IMG/VR virus record: IMGVR_UViG_3300028557_000038 | Location: 1 to 64,000 of that record | Length of the DNA stretch: 64,000 nt | From: a virus | Reading direction: 5' to 3' (one strand) | In this document: piece by piece, positions 7,195-15,274 of the stretch | Layout: every line of letters starts with the position of its first letter | Position numbering within the stretch: the stretch's first letter is position 1 | The notes under the pieces: model-generated | Database searches by the model: none | What the model saw: only the letters and a program-made list of their open reading frames with translations | What the model was told of the DNA's origin: nothing | Made by a program: the position numbers and the translations under genes

Positions 7195-7487
7195 CAACAA
7201 CACGAACATCAAACACAAAGGCTGGCGATTACATCGCAAACCGAATTGCATTCACAGGTAACAACCTCTACGGCGTTGTTCAATCTTTTGATTCTGTTGT
7301 TTATCAAACAGGCAGACTCCCACAAGATTTTGAAACTCAACTGCGACTTGATCGACCTTCCTACATCGTCTATTCATACGGAACACCAATCGCTTGGCAT
7401 TCTAATAGCGGTTGGTTTATGCCTAACTGCAAATACTCAGTTACAACATCAAAACATCAAAACTATGTACGAAGGGCGGTTGCATAA
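7191..7487 (+). CDS. DUF8033-like protein, paralogue 1
   Basis: A 98-residue protein with S-Y-G-T-P-I-A-W-H, a Gly-Trp, T-T-S-K-H-Q and V-R-R-A-V in its C-terminal half. The same series occurs in the minus-strand gene at 24644. The pattern resembles the phage DUF8033 family, of unknown function. The two copies are diverged by protein sequence and lie in different operons, so this is an old duplication or independent acquisition. Confidence 0.65.
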   Translation: MTTTRTSNTKAGDYIANRIAFTGNNLYGVVQSFDSVVYQTGRLPQDFETQLRLDRPSYIVYSYGTPIAWHSNSGWFMPNCKYSVTTSKHQNYVRRAVA

Positions 7488-7488
7488 C

Positions 7489-7770
7489 ATGGGTCGTTTA
7501 CACGCAGAGGAATTAGCAAGCGGTGAGTTTGTTATTGATCTCGAACAACAATTAGCAATTCACTTTCAATCTAATTGCTATCCACCTGTACCTCACTTCA
7601 TGATCGCCGTTGCTAAAGAAGCGATCGATGCGGTTAACAACGAACAATACGATCTCGAAATTGAATTACCTGCTGGTGTTCAATTTCGTAACTCAACAAC
7701 TGTTACTGCTATCAACGCCGTTGACGGCTTGTTTCTTGGTGCTTGGATTAACAGAGATGAGGATTACTAA
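7489..7770 (+). CDS. Small unknown protein
   Basis: I choose the ATG at 7489, one base after the previous stop, giving 93 residues; an ATG at 7465 is possible. It is acidic and mixed alpha/beta with no metal or nucleotide motif. Unknown function. Confidence 0.5.
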   Translation: MGRLHAEELASGEFVIDLEQQLAIHFQSNCYPPVPHFMIAVAKEAIDAVNNEQYDLEIELPAGVQFRNSTTVTAINAVDGLFLGAWINRDEDY

Positions 7771-7866
7771 ATGACGATCTTTCTTATTGCGATCATCGCT
7801 GGCGTTGTCGGTGTACTGATTGAAAACCTGTTTCACGAACTCTCACAAAAGAATCGGGGTATCTAG
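7771..7866 (+). CDS. Single-pass membrane microprotein (31 aa)
   Basis: An ATG directly after the previous stop. Residues 2-17 are strongly hydrophobic (I-F-L-I-A-I-I-A-G-V-V-G-V-L-I), followed by a charged tail. The TAG stop overlaps the GTG start of the next gene. Confidence 0.5.
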   Translation: MTIFLIAIIAGVVGVLIENLFHELSQKNRGI

Positions 7867-8132
7867 TGAGTCACTTCAATCTCGATGAACTCGGATTACT
7901 TCACACTATGGTTGAGGTGTCCTTAGAAAACGGATTAGAAAACGATGCACCTGCAAAGATCATCGATGTACTGCGATCTGTACTTTCAAAACTACAACCG
8001 CTTATTGAAGAAGAGTGCAACATCTTCAATGAGTTTCAAGAACTAACTACACAACTCGATGATCTGCACCTTGCATCAAAGATCATTGTGCAAAACCCTG
8101 ATGCAGTTACAACCGACTACCAAAACAACTAA
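7866..8132 (+). CDS. Small acidic helical protein
   Basis: An 88-residue protein starting at a GTG overlapping the previous stop. It is acidic and Leu-rich with predicted long helices and no recognised domain. It directly precedes the AAA+ ATPase gene, so an accessory role there is conceivable but unsupported. Confidence 0.5.
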   Translation: MSHFNLDELGLLHTMVEVSLENGLENDAPAKIIDVLRSVLSKLQPLIEEECNIFNEFQELTTQLDDLHLASKIIVQNPDAVTTDYQNN

Positions 8133-8154
8133 TCACCTAGAGAAACGGAATACC

Positions 8155-9039
8155 ATGTCAACAATCGAAACTAAGTCCTTGTTCATTCCTTCATTGGAAA
8201 AGACTTCACACTACATACCACGCACCTTTACTGGTGGCGTTACAGAAGATGCCATGTACGACTTCGCACTTGCTAACAACATGAACATCTTGATTGAAGG
8301 CGATGCTGGAACTGGTAAAACTACTTCGGCACTTGCTTACGCATCAAAACGCCACATGAACTTCTTCGCCGTTCCATGTAACTCAGCGATCGACTTCACA
8401 CAGTTAATCGGTGGCTTGTTCCCTGATGCTGACGGCAAACTAAAGTGGATTGACGGCGCGATCACGAAGATCGTTCGTGAGGGTGGCGTGTTGTTGATCA
8501 ACGAACTCAACAACGCCCCTAAGAACCTCTCTCAGTACCTCATGTCACTACTCGATGATCGCCGTTCAATTACATTGATGTCACATGACAACGAAGTAAT
8601 CAACGCACACCCTGATCTTCTAGTCGTTGCAGATCAGAATCCAAACTATCGTGGAACTCAATTACTTAATGAGGCGTGGAAAGATCGCTTCGAGATTAAA
8701 TTGCGATTCGATTACGACACCACGATTGAAAAGAAGATCATCACATCTTCATCACTCTTGGAACTTGCTAACGGAATGCGTTCAACATCTCGTAGAGATG
8801 AACACGCATCAGATCGTGGCACTATCTTCGAGACACCTGTATCACCACGAATCCTAAAAACATTCGAGAAGTTAGCAAAGGGCTTGTCATTCGATTTCGC
8901 TTGCGATGTGTTCGTAAACAATTTCACCGATGAAGAGCGACCTGCGGTCAAGATGCTTCTCGAAGGTACTTCATACAACATCAGAGAAGAACTCGGACTC
9001 GATGTCGATGCGATCACAACTGAATACGCACAGGCTTAA
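8155..9039 (+). CDS. MoxR/CobS-type AAA+ ATPase
   Basis: A 294-residue AAA+ protein with start at the ATG at 8155, after GAGAAACGGA. It has Walker A G-D-A-G-T-G-K-T-T near residue 50 and a Walker B-like strand reading L-L-I-N-E-L-N. The usual Asp is Asn and the catalytic Glu is kept. An F-x-Q-L-I-G-G substrate-loop region and D-Q-N-P sensor region follow. This matches the MoxR/CbbQ/NorQ/CobS clade, whose members act with a VWA partner to insert metals or remodel enzymes. The partner is encoded two bases downstream. Confidence 0.85.
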   Translation: MSTIETKSLFIPSLEKTSHYIPRTFTGGVTEDAMYDFALANNMNILIEGDAGTGKTTSALAYASKRHMNFFAVPCNSAIDFTQLIGGLFPDADGKLKWIDGAITKIVREGGVLLINELNNAPKNLSQYLMSLLDDRRSITLMSHDNEVINAHPDLLVVADQNPNYRGTQLLNEAWKDRFEIKLRFDYDTTIEKKIITSSSLLELANGMRSTSRRDEHASDRGTIFETPVSPRILKTFEKLAKGLSFDFACDVFVNNFTDEERPAVKMLLEGTSYNIREELGLDVDAITTEYAQA

Positions 9040-9041
9040 CA

Positions 9042-11015
9042 ATGTGTGCTTGCGGTAAATGTCCGTCATGCAAACGACAGAATGGAGTAAGTGTGAGTTA
9101 TCACGATGCCGTTAAACAATGGGAACTAGACATACTTGGTGAAACTCGTGAGTCACTTCGATCACAAGCGATTAAGGCAGAAGAGAAGAAACAACGACTA
9201 GAGCGATTCACACAATTCTTCGGTCGTGTTAATTCTGCATTCACTTTCCGCAAGGTAACTGTCAATGTCGAGAACTCAACAATGGAAGCACCTGCTTGGT
9301 CAGGTTCATCAACTGTCACATTCAACTCTCGTGTCATTGGTGACCTTAACGATGCTAAATCAATCGCTGGTGTTAAGGGGCTTGATCTCCACGAGATCAG
9401 CCACATTCTCTATACATCTCGTGAAGGTTCTGAAATCTTCGACTTCGTTAGCGATAACAATTACTTCATGGCATACAACGCACTTGAAGATCAGAGAATC
9501 GAAACTCTCTTTACGGCAAAGTATCCTTCAACGATCGATTGGTTTACTGCCACGATCTTGATTCACTTCGTTGATAACAAAGAGTCATTCACTAACTCTT
9601 ATCCGCTATTGCGTGGTCGTAGATACCTGCCTGTCGAGTTAAGAGCGCAATCTCGTAACGCTTACCCTGAACAAGATCAGATCGATGAAATCTGTTCAAT
9701 CGTTGATCAATACCGCACTCTTATCTTTCCTGCTGATACTGAAATAGGAAAAGATTTAATTGCGCGATTTAACGATCTATTGCCAAAGGGTGACGGCTCA
9801 GGCAACGGCACAGGTAGTGGCAACACCGCCTCTCTGAGCCCTGCTGGTGCTGGTCAAGAGGGCGATGTAGTCCTTCGCATCAATGACCCATTCGGTCATG
9901 GCAAGCGACCACAAGAGGGCTTGGAATCCTCTGCCACTTCACGACCTGTTGCACCAAAGAAACAAGAGAAAGATCGTGATCGCTCACAACAACTCGACAA
10001 AGAAGATGATGCACAACTATCTGAACAACTGAAATCAAAACCTGTTATCGATGTTGACATCAACGACATTGATTTCGATTTCGATGATCAAGATTCAGAT
10101 CAGGATTCATCTTCTAGTGAGGCTGGCGATTCTGCTGGTGATCTTGTTTATACATTGATCGAAGATTTATTAGAAAACATTCTTGATTCTAATGAAACTG
10201 AAATCAATGACATCTTGCGACAGATTGGTGGCTTACCTTCTCTTGCTACTAACAACTCCAAAGAACCTGAACTCGATCAGTTTCGTGTTCTGCAACCTGA
10301 TGCAAATACTTTCCAAGCATCGCTTTCATTCGGTCGTGAACTCGAAAGATTGAAGGCATCGTTCGACCCTGCATGGGATAAGTACGAGTCACAAGGTCGC
10401 TTGTCTGCACATCGCTACTTGCGTGGTGATGAACTCGACACAGTATTCGATCAATGGAACGAAGGTCGTGAAGATGCGACCGAGATCGAATGCGTGATCA
10501 TTCTCGACAACTCAGGTTCAATGAATGGACACAAAGCCTCTTCTGCTTACAAAGCCATGTACGCAATTAAGAAGGCACTCGATCGTGTTAATGCAAACAC
10601 AACTGTTATCACTTTCAACGATCATGCTAATACTCTCTATCGTGCAACTGATCGTGCTAATAACACAATTCGTGATGCTGGTTGTGGTGGTGGAACTGAT
10701 GCAACTGAGGCGATCACTTACGCAACAAAGTTACTTGCTGAAACTGAAAAGCCTGTACGAATCTTCTTCGCAATTACTGACGGAGAGTGGTCAGGCAATC
10801 AAGATGCTAATCACGACACGATCAAGCGCATGGCTCGTGCTGGTGTGCTAACTGCATTCGCTTACATTCCCGAAAGCGATCAGCAGGTTGAACTAACAAC
10901 AGAGAAGGCTCACTATTGCGAGATCGCTTCTGTTGTTCGTAATCCATTCGATCTTGTTTACATGGCGAAATCAATCGTGAAGTACGCGATCTCTCGCCGT
11001 CTCGTAAACAACTAA
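9042..11015 (+). CDS. VWA-domain protein with HEXXH motif, CobT/CbbO-like
   Basis: A 657-residue partner of the AAA+ gene. The N-terminus is a Cys cluster (CxCxxCxxC). At residues 117-121 is H-E-I-S-H, a zinc-metallopeptidase signature, with N-A-L-E-D-Q-R-I-E some 30 residues later that could give the third ligand. A long acidic low-complexity linker follows (about 245-370). The C-terminal VWA domain has an intact MIDAS: D-N-S-G-S near 489, G-G-T-D, then T-D-G-E. AAA+/VWA pairs include cobaltochelatase CobS/CobT and CbbQ/CbbO. The HEXXH part is not standard in CobT. Confidence 0.8.
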   Translation: MCACGKCPSCKRQNGVSVSYHDAVKQWELDILGETRESLRSQAIKAEEKKQRLERFTQFFGRVNSAFTFRKVTVNVENSTMEAPAWSGSSTVTFNSRVIGDLNDAKSIAGVKGLDLHEISHILYTSREGSEIFDFVSDNNYFMAYNALEDQRIETLFTAKYPSTIDWFTATILIHFVDNKESFTNSYPLLRGRRYLPVELRAQSRNAYPEQDQIDEICSIVDQYRTLIFPADTEIGKDLIARFNDLLPKGDGSGNGTGSGNTASLSPAGAGQEGDVVLRINDPFGHGKRPQEGLESSATSRPVAPKKQEKDRDRSQQLDKEDDAQLSEQLKSKPVIDVDINDIDFDFDDQDSDQDSSSSEAGDSAGDLVYTLIEDLLENILDSNETEINDILRQIGGLPSLATNNSKEPELDQFRVLQPDANTFQASLSFGRELERLKASFDPAWDKYESQGRLSAHRYLRGDELDTVFDQWNEGREDATEIECVIILDNSGSMNGHKASSAYKAMYAIKKALDRVNANTTVITFNDHANTLYRATDRANNTIRDAGCGGGTDATEAITYATKLLAETEKPVRIFFAITDGEWSGNQDANHDTIKRMARAGVLTAFAYIPESDQQVELTTEKAHYCEIASVVRNPFDLVYMAKSIVKYAISRRLVNN

Positions 11016-11036
11016 CTGTCACTCTCTAGGTGACTC

Positions 11037-11076
11037 GGTGAAGTGCGTTACTCGTGGAAGGCTGGCGCACTTCACC
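11037..11076 (+). terminator. 11-bp hairpin after VWA gene
   Basis: GGTGAAGTGCG and CGCACTTCACC are perfect complements around an 18-base loop in the 97-base gap after the VWA gene. No strong U tract follows, so this may be an RNA-processing or attenuation hairpin rather than a full terminator. Confidence 0.55.
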
Positions 11077-11112
11077 ACTTAACTTTCAATTACAACTAAG
11101 GAGAATAAATAA

Positions 11113-11733
11113 ATGAAATCAGCAGAACTTCAAGTCGGTGTTAGGTACGGAGTTATTCCTTCATGGGATTATTCATCAGCAGATAAGAAAGACCCGACAA
11201 AGGTGCAACGCCGTAATGTTGCTAACTCAGCGTTAGTGTCGTTAGAAAAGTACGAATACAAGGTGTATCGATCAGACAATCCTGATGATGCACAATTCAC
11301 TCCTGCACCAAAGGGAAGTCGATCTGTCGGTTACTTGGTTCGATCTTCTGATTGGGCTGGTAACGGCTCAACTGGTGACATCTACTGGCTCGCAAGGGCT
11401 CAGGACATCGTTGCTGAGTACGCCACTCTCGAAACTCGTTGGGTTACCGAAGAGGCAGAAGAGAAGGCTCGTGAGGCTCAATGGAAGGCAGAGCGTGAAG
11501 CCAAAGAGCAACAAGAGCGACTCGAAAGAGAGAAGGCTCAGCGCACCATTGATGCGGTTAAAGAATCTCTTCGATCACTAATCGGCAATCGCGTTGACAA
11601 GATCGACTTCGACATTCGCAATCGCAGATTAGAAAACGGAAACTATGGACTTAGTGCATCGGCACAGATCGATGTACGAGTACTGCAATCACTTATTGAA
11701 AAGGTACTAGAGGCACAGGACAGGGTGGCGTAA
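11113..11733 (+). CDS. Unknown protein with coiled coil
   Basis: A 206-residue protein with AAGGAG about 10 bases before the ATG. The N-terminal 100 residues form a mixed domain; about 108-155 is a Glu/Lys/Ala/Arg coiled coil, and the C-terminus ends in amphipathic helices. It lies after the AAA+/VWA pair in the same direction but behind a hairpin. No family is recognised. Confidence 0.6.
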   Translation: MKSAELQVGVRYGVIPSWDYSSADKKDPTKVQRRNVANSALVSLEKYEYKVYRSDNPDDAQFTPAPKGSRSVGYLVRSSDWAGNGSTGDIYWLARAQDIVAEYATLETRWVTEEAEEKAREAQWKAEREAKEQQERLEREKAQRTIDAVKESLRSLIGNRVDKIDFDIRNRRLENGNYGLSASAQIDVRVLQSLIEKVLEAQDRVA

Positions 11734-12437
11734 TGAGTTACTTCTTAGATCGATTCGTAGCAATTCAAGATAAGTATTACAACAACTATCAAGGCGGTAC
11801 TCACTACTCACTATGGTGGCGAACTAAACGATTCGATCGCATGGTCGAGTTAAAACAGATGCCTAACACTTATCAAGAGATTGAATACAAAGGGCATTCA
11901 ATCATTGTGCAAGGCATTCACTACGAGTGGTGTCACATCTTCGATGTAAATGGAAACTCATTCACCCACACACCAAAGCCAACAGAGATCGCAACTCGTG
12001 GTGAACTGCAATTCAACACGATCTTTCTTGCATGGGCTTGGCGCATTGACGGAGTAAATACAGATAAGCCGTTGAACTGGAATAGTGAGTATGCAGTTAT
12101 TTGCGGTAGTCACACATCAGACAAGATCGAGAAAACAATTAAACTCGCAAAGAAGCGCATTGATCTTGAAGCAAAGATCGTTGCGGTTCAAGATCAACTG
12201 ATTGCTATGTCTAATGATCGAATGACTTACGCATCAAACATGAGTGACTTCACTCCATACAATTCTGTAATTGGTGATGAAGTGTTTATTCAGGCGTTCG
12301 GTCGATTGCGTAAAGGGTTAATCGTTGAGACAACTGGTTCACGATTCATCGTTGCCTATGTAACGCCGTCTAATCATGACGATCTGAAATACAAAACACT
12401 TCCACTTAGTCGCTTATACCAAAAGGAGATTGCGTGA
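11733..12437 (+). CDS. Unknown 234-aa protein
   Basis: Starts at an ATG overlapping the previous stop (TAATG). Aromatic-rich N-terminal region (Y-Y-N-N-Y, W-W-R), a central Lys-rich helix around 130-165, and a beta-rich C-terminus that could be an SH3-like fold. I see no catalytic motif. Confidence 0.55.
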   Translation: MSYFLDRFVAIQDKYYNNYQGGTHYSLWWRTKRFDRMVELKQMPNTYQEIEYKGHSIIVQGIHYEWCHIFDVNGNSFTHTPKPTEIATRGELQFNTIFLAWAWRIDGVNTDKPLNWNSEYAVICGSHTSDKIEKTIKLAKKRIDLEAKIVAVQDQLIAMSNDRMTYASNMSDFTPYNSVIGDEVFIQAFGRLRKGLIVETTGSRFIVAYVTPSNHDDLKYKTLPLSRLYQKEIA

Positions 12438-12910
12438 CAACTAAGAGCAGAAAGTCTGCTAAAACTTTACAAAGAGAAGCAGACTTAGCACTTGGCGTAC
12501 AACAATGCGCTAAGTGTGATCATGTGTTTCCACTAAGTAACTTTCGATCTGCAAAAACTAAATCAGGAGTTACTTCGTACTGCAAACCTTGCGAAGAGCA
12601 ATACAAGTTTGAATGGCACTTGAAGCGCAGATTAGAGATCAAGAACTGGATTTATCACCACTTGAAAACTAATCCTTGCGTTGATTGTGGCGAGAGCGAT
12701 GTACTCGCACTCGACTTCGACCATGTAAAGAGCGCAAGAAAGCGTTACAACATCGCTCATGCTTTCATGATAAGTGGCATGACGATCAAGCGATTACAAA
12801 CTGAGATCGCAAAATGCGATGTCCGTTGCGGTAAGTGCCACAGAATCCGTACACACATGGCGAGTAAGTCATGGAAATACCGAATGGCTATTGAGAAGGG
12901 AGATGCTTAA
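12434..12910 (+). CDS. HNH endonuclease
   Basis: A 158-residue protein that overlaps the previous gene by four bases. N-terminal zinc pairs C-A-K-C and C-K-P-C are followed by an HNH core: C-V-D-C-G-E, then L-D-F-D-H-V, then V-R-C-G-K-C-H-R-I. The L-D-F-D-H-V string is typical of small phage and actinobacterial HNH nucleases. It is the third HNH-type gene in the left 13 kb. Confidence 0.8.
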   Translation: MTTKSRKSAKTLQREADLALGVQQCAKCDHVFPLSNFRSAKTKSGVTSYCKPCEEQYKFEWHLKRRLEIKNWIYHHLKTNPCVDCGESDVLALDFDHVKSARKRYNIAHAFMISGMTIKRLQTEIAKCDVRCGKCHRIRTHMASKSWKYRMAIEKGDA

Positions 12911-13081
12911 TTGTTAACTCGTAGAGGTTGGATAGTGCTGGTAATTGTTCCTGCATTGATCTTGGTATCGCTATTTACTTATGCAACTCGTGATGTCTGC
13001 TATGTGGGCAAGGGTGGCAACTGGTTGGGCTATGGCTCATGTACAAAGATGATCGATGAAGTGATTGGAGAAAATAAATGA
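12911..13081 (+). CDS. Small membrane protein (56 aa)
   Basis: A TTG start abuts the HNH stop, and the TGA overlaps the ATG of the next gene. Residues 6-24 form one hydrophobic segment (W-I-V-L-V-I-V-P-A-L-I-L-V-S-L-F), then a short external-like tail with two Cys. A phage inner-membrane peptide of unknown role. Confidence 0.5.
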   Translation: MLTRRGWIVLVIVPALILVSLFTYATRDVCYVGKGGNWLGYGSCTKMIDEVIGENK

Positions 13082-13296
13082 TCGCAACAGTTAAAGAGAC
13101 GATCGAGATTCTGCAAAGAAACTACGGCAACGCACTTGATGAAACGCTGGTAGTTACTTGGTGGGATTCGAAAGATTTCGAAGAAATGACAGATGATGCA
13201 ATTAACATCTGTGATGATGCACTTGATGTCTGTGTTGGTCATGTCAACGACACAGTATGGCAAAACGCAAAGATGTTAAATGAAGGAGAAGAATAA
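13078..13296 (+). CDS. Small acidic protein
   Basis: A 72-residue acidic protein (many Asp/Glu, C-terminal G-E-E) with W-W-D near the centre. It is coupled to the preceding membrane protein by ATGA. Unknown function; such acidic proteins often mimic DNA, but nothing specific shows that here. Confidence 0.5.
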   Translation: MIATVKETIEILQRNYGNALDETLVVTWWDSKDFEEMTDDAINICDDALDVCVGHVNDTVWQNAKMLNEGEE

Positions 13297-13461
13297 ATGG
13301 GATACGCACAGATCATTCGTAGGGTAGAAGCCCACGAACTAACTAATTGCGATGATTGCGGAAATGACGAACTTACTTCATCAGGTAAGTACATAACTGA
13401 TTCAAGCGGTGAACCTGCTTTGTGGTTCTGCTTTAACTGCATTCATAAAACAACAAGATAG
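13297..13461 (+). CDS. Zinc-ribbon microprotein (54 aa)
   Basis: ATG directly after the previous stop with GGAGAAG upstream. C-D-D-C-G near residue 18 and C-F-N-C near residue 45 form a zinc ribbon. It is the last gene before the structured non-coding gap. Confidence 0.55.
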   Translation: MGYAQIIRRVEAHELTNCDDCGNDELTSSGKYITDSSGEPALWFCFNCIHKTTR

Positions 13462-13465
13462 ATTT

Positions 13466-13586
13466 ATCGAGCAGGGGTCAACATAGGGTTCAATCGGGTT
13501 AATTCATTTCCCGACTCCTTACCTGTGAAGGGCGATCATGATCGCATTCGATAGTTACGGCGTAGTCGTACCTGCCCCTGCTTGAT
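13466..13586 (+). ncRNA. Candidate structured RNA 1
   Basis: The two ends pair as a 12-bp closing stem (ATCGAGCAGGGG with CCCCTGCTTGAT, one G-U). Inside are three local hairpins: TCGGG/CCCGA (13494-13514), the 14-bp perfect palindrome GCGATCATGATCGC (13532-13545), and TACG/CGTA (13556-13570). It lies in a 290-base gap in an otherwise gap-free operon. The layout is cloverleaf-like but is not a tRNA by length or arm sizes. Confidence 0.5.
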
Positions 13587-13593
13587 TCCACTA

Positions 13594-13720
13594 TTGATAG
13601 AGATCATCGACACCTAGCAGATCGGCGATCTGTAAAGATGTTATGAAAATCTTGCAAGATCGCTGGTGCAACGAAAGATCAGCGCACGACATCGTCCTAC
13701 TTCTCGATGATCTCTATCAA
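13594..13720 (+). ncRNA. Candidate structured RNA 2
   Basis: A perfect 17-bp closing stem (13594-13610 with 13704-13720) encloses three hairpins in a row: CAGATC/GATCTG (13618-13632), AAGAT/ATCTT (13635-13653) and CGCTG/CAGCG (13661-13684). It begins eight bases after candidate 1 and shares its layout (closing stem plus three hairpins) without sharing sequence. A long DNA-level recombination or attachment structure is an alternative. Confidence 0.55.
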
Positions 13721-13748
13721 CTATTTAATTACCTAGAGAGGATTACAC

Positions 13749-13922
13749 ATGGAAACTGCACGACTATTTACAGTAGAAGAAAAGAATCTGATACTTCTTG
13801 CACGATTTGCACATGGTGAATCGTTGCAGAGCGTTGCTGATCGATTCGGTACAACTCGTAAACTAATTCGTCAATTAGAAAGCAATTACATGAAAATAAT
13901 GAAAGGGGAAGTAAATGAGTGA
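13749..13922 (+). CDS. Small helix-turn-helix protein (57 aa)
   Basis: GAGAGG lies upstream of the ATG. Residues 18-45 read as an HTH of the sigma-region-4 or resolvase type (L-Q-S-V-A-D-R-F-G-T-T-R-K-L-I-R-Q-L). Its stop overlaps the next gene. It sits directly after the structured RNAs and before the WhiB gene, suggesting a regulatory role. Confidence 0.55.
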   Translation: METARLFTVEEKNLILLARFAHGESLQSVADRFGTTRKLIRQLESNYMKIMKGEVNE

Positions 13923-14256
13923 ACTATCATCACACCAAACTGATCTGATTAAATCGATCACGATCGCTAATGAGTTTCTAAAGATTGTTCGTGGATTTAA
14001 GGTTGATTCAGATCGCAAAGATTCTCTTCCGCAAGAGATAAAGGAGTATCTAGCCAACGAATACTTGAACTCTGTTATGGAAGATCAGGAGATTGAACCC
14101 GAAATGCTTATTTGGGGATTCCTGCACATGATCGAGATTCTCTTGAAGTATGCAGACCTAGACCCCGAAGATTTAACGAATGTCATGGATTCATTTGTTA
14201 AGTATGTGATTGAAAATCCTGATCAGTATTCAGATCGGAGTACAGATGAAAACTGA
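13915..14256 (+). CDS. Acidic helical protein
   Basis: A 113-residue, Glu/Asp-rich, mostly helical protein overlapping the HTH gene by eight bases and the WhiB gene by eleven. No motif is recognised; the tight coupling suggests co-regulation with both. Confidence 0.55.
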   Translation: MSELSSHQTDLIKSITIANEFLKIVRGFKVDSDRKDSLPQEIKEYLANEYLNSVMEDQEIEPEMLIWGFLHMIEILLKYADLDPEDLTNVMDSFVKYVIENPDQYSDRSTDEN

Positions 14257-14521
14257 GATCAAGAATGCACCATGTCAATCAGCAGGTGTTGACCCTGAAT
14301 TATTCTTTCCTGACCCAACAGAGTACGAAAAGATTCAACAAGCAAAGTCAATCTGTGGTCAATGTCCTGAGATCACAAAGAATAAGTGTCTGACATTCGC
14401 ACTTGAAAACGGAGTGCAGTACGGAATCTTCGGTGGATTAACAGATCACGATAGAGCCCTGCTACGCCGTAGAGAGAACCGAAAGTATCGTCAGTATGTA
14501 TCGGTAGTAGGTGAGTACTAA
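14246..14521 (+). CDS. WhiB-like transcription factor
   Basis: A 91-residue protein from the ATG at 14246. It has the four-Cys iron-sulphur pattern (Cys near residue 9, then C-G-Q-C, then a Cys seven residues later) followed by G-I-F-G-G-L and an Arg-rich tail (L-L-R-R-R) for DNA contact. WhiB proteins bind a 4Fe-4S cluster and partner with the primary sigma factor. In phages they can repress host whiB genes or control lysogeny. The usual GVWGG/GIWGG turn has F in place of W. Confidence 0.8.
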   Translation: MKTEIKNAPCQSAGVDPELFFPDPTEYEKIQQAKSICGQCPEITKNKCLTFALENGVQYGIFGGLTDHDRALLRRRENRKYRQYVSVVGEY

Positions 14522-14643
14522 TGGAGTACGCAAAAAATCAAGTAGTGATAGAAGTCAATGGTGGCGTTGCAGAAGTTACTTGTTGCCCTAGTGACATTGA
14601 AGTAGTAATTATTGATTACGACAACGACATGAATGGAGATTAA
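14521..14643 (+). CDS. Small acidic microprotein (40 aa)
   Basis: The ATG shares its A with the WhiB stop (TAATG). The 40-residue product has a CC pair and an Asp-rich tail. Supported by coupling and lack of gaps; unknown function. Confidence 0.4.
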   Translation: MEYAKNQVVIEVNGGVAEVTCCPSDIEVVIIDYDNDMNGD

Positions 14644-14645
14644 GA

Positions 14646-14855
14646 ATGATGAATCCAAATGACATAGTGCTATTCACTCGTGAAGAAGCAGATCAATTAG
14701 TTAGGAGAGTTCTTACTGATGATGAGTGGTTAAAGATCAGAGAGTGGATTACTTCTGACGATAATCTGTGGGAAGTGATCGATGAATGTATTCAGAACAC
14801 AATTAGTGAGGTGATTACCGATGAAGATCAACAAGAAACTGGTGAATCGAATTGA
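14646..14855 (+). CDS. Small acidic protein
   Basis: A 69-residue acidic protein; a second ATG three bases later is equally likely. It ends in a four-base overlap with the excisionase-like gene. No recognised fold. Confidence 0.5.
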   Translation: MMNPNDIVLFTREEADQLVRRVLTDDEWLKIREWITSDDNLWEVIDECIQNTISEVITDEDQQETGESN

Positions 14856-15043
14856 AGGACTGGCTCACTACTACCGACATCGCACAACAAACAGGGCTAA
14901 AGATCAACACGATCTACACCTATCGAAAGCGCAACACCCTTCCCGAACCCGATCACATGATCGGCAATCGACCACTATGGAAGCAAGAAACAATCGATGA
15001 GTGGAACACTTATCGAACAACTCAAATCGAAATGGAGAAATAA
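14852..15043 (+). CDS. xis: Excisionase/AlpA-like HTH protein
   Basis: A 63-residue protein with a TTG start. The sequence W-L-T-T-T-D-I-A-Q-Q-T-G, I-N-T-I-Y-T-Y-R-K-R, then P-L-W-K-Q-E-T-I-D-E-W is the winged-helix MerR/AlpA-type (HTH_17) pattern used by recombination directionality factors. It lies about 400 bases before the integrase, so an excisionase role is a good inference. A small transcription regulator is the alternative. Confidence 0.65.
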   Translation: MKDWLTTTDIAQQTGLKINTIYTYRKRNTLPEPDHMIGNRPLWKQETIDEWNTYRTTQIEMEK

Positions 15044-15046
15044 TCT

Positions 15047-15274
15047 ATGGTTGCAAATGTAATCAGTAGCGAAACATCATCAACAACTCATGTGATCGAG
15101 TTTCCAATGAATGGAAACACTTTCACCGCCAAAGTATTTATTGGTGAGTGGGGCGTTGATGTCGATTGGTTTATTGGTGAGGACTTTATTGCGATCGATG
15201 ATCGCTGGAAGGTTCTGCCAACTGAACTCTATGATCTCGATGATTCAGATTGGGAAGAGATTCTCTATCCATAA
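15047..15274 (+). CDS. Small acidic protein
   Basis: A 75-residue acidic protein with Trp/Asp-rich C-terminal half (D-D-S-D-W-E-E-I-L). Three bases after the excisionase-like gene and before a strong terminator, so it ends the operon. Unknown function. Confidence 0.5.
   Translation: MVANVISSETSSTTHVIEFPMNGNTFTAKVFIGEWGVDVDWFIGEDFIAIDDRWKVLPTELYDLDDSDWEEILYP

Noticed and set aside
13466-13720. tRNA or tmRNA gene.
   Set aside because: The arms have the wrong lengths, there is no T-loop consensus or CCA context, and the closing stems are 12 and 17 bp.
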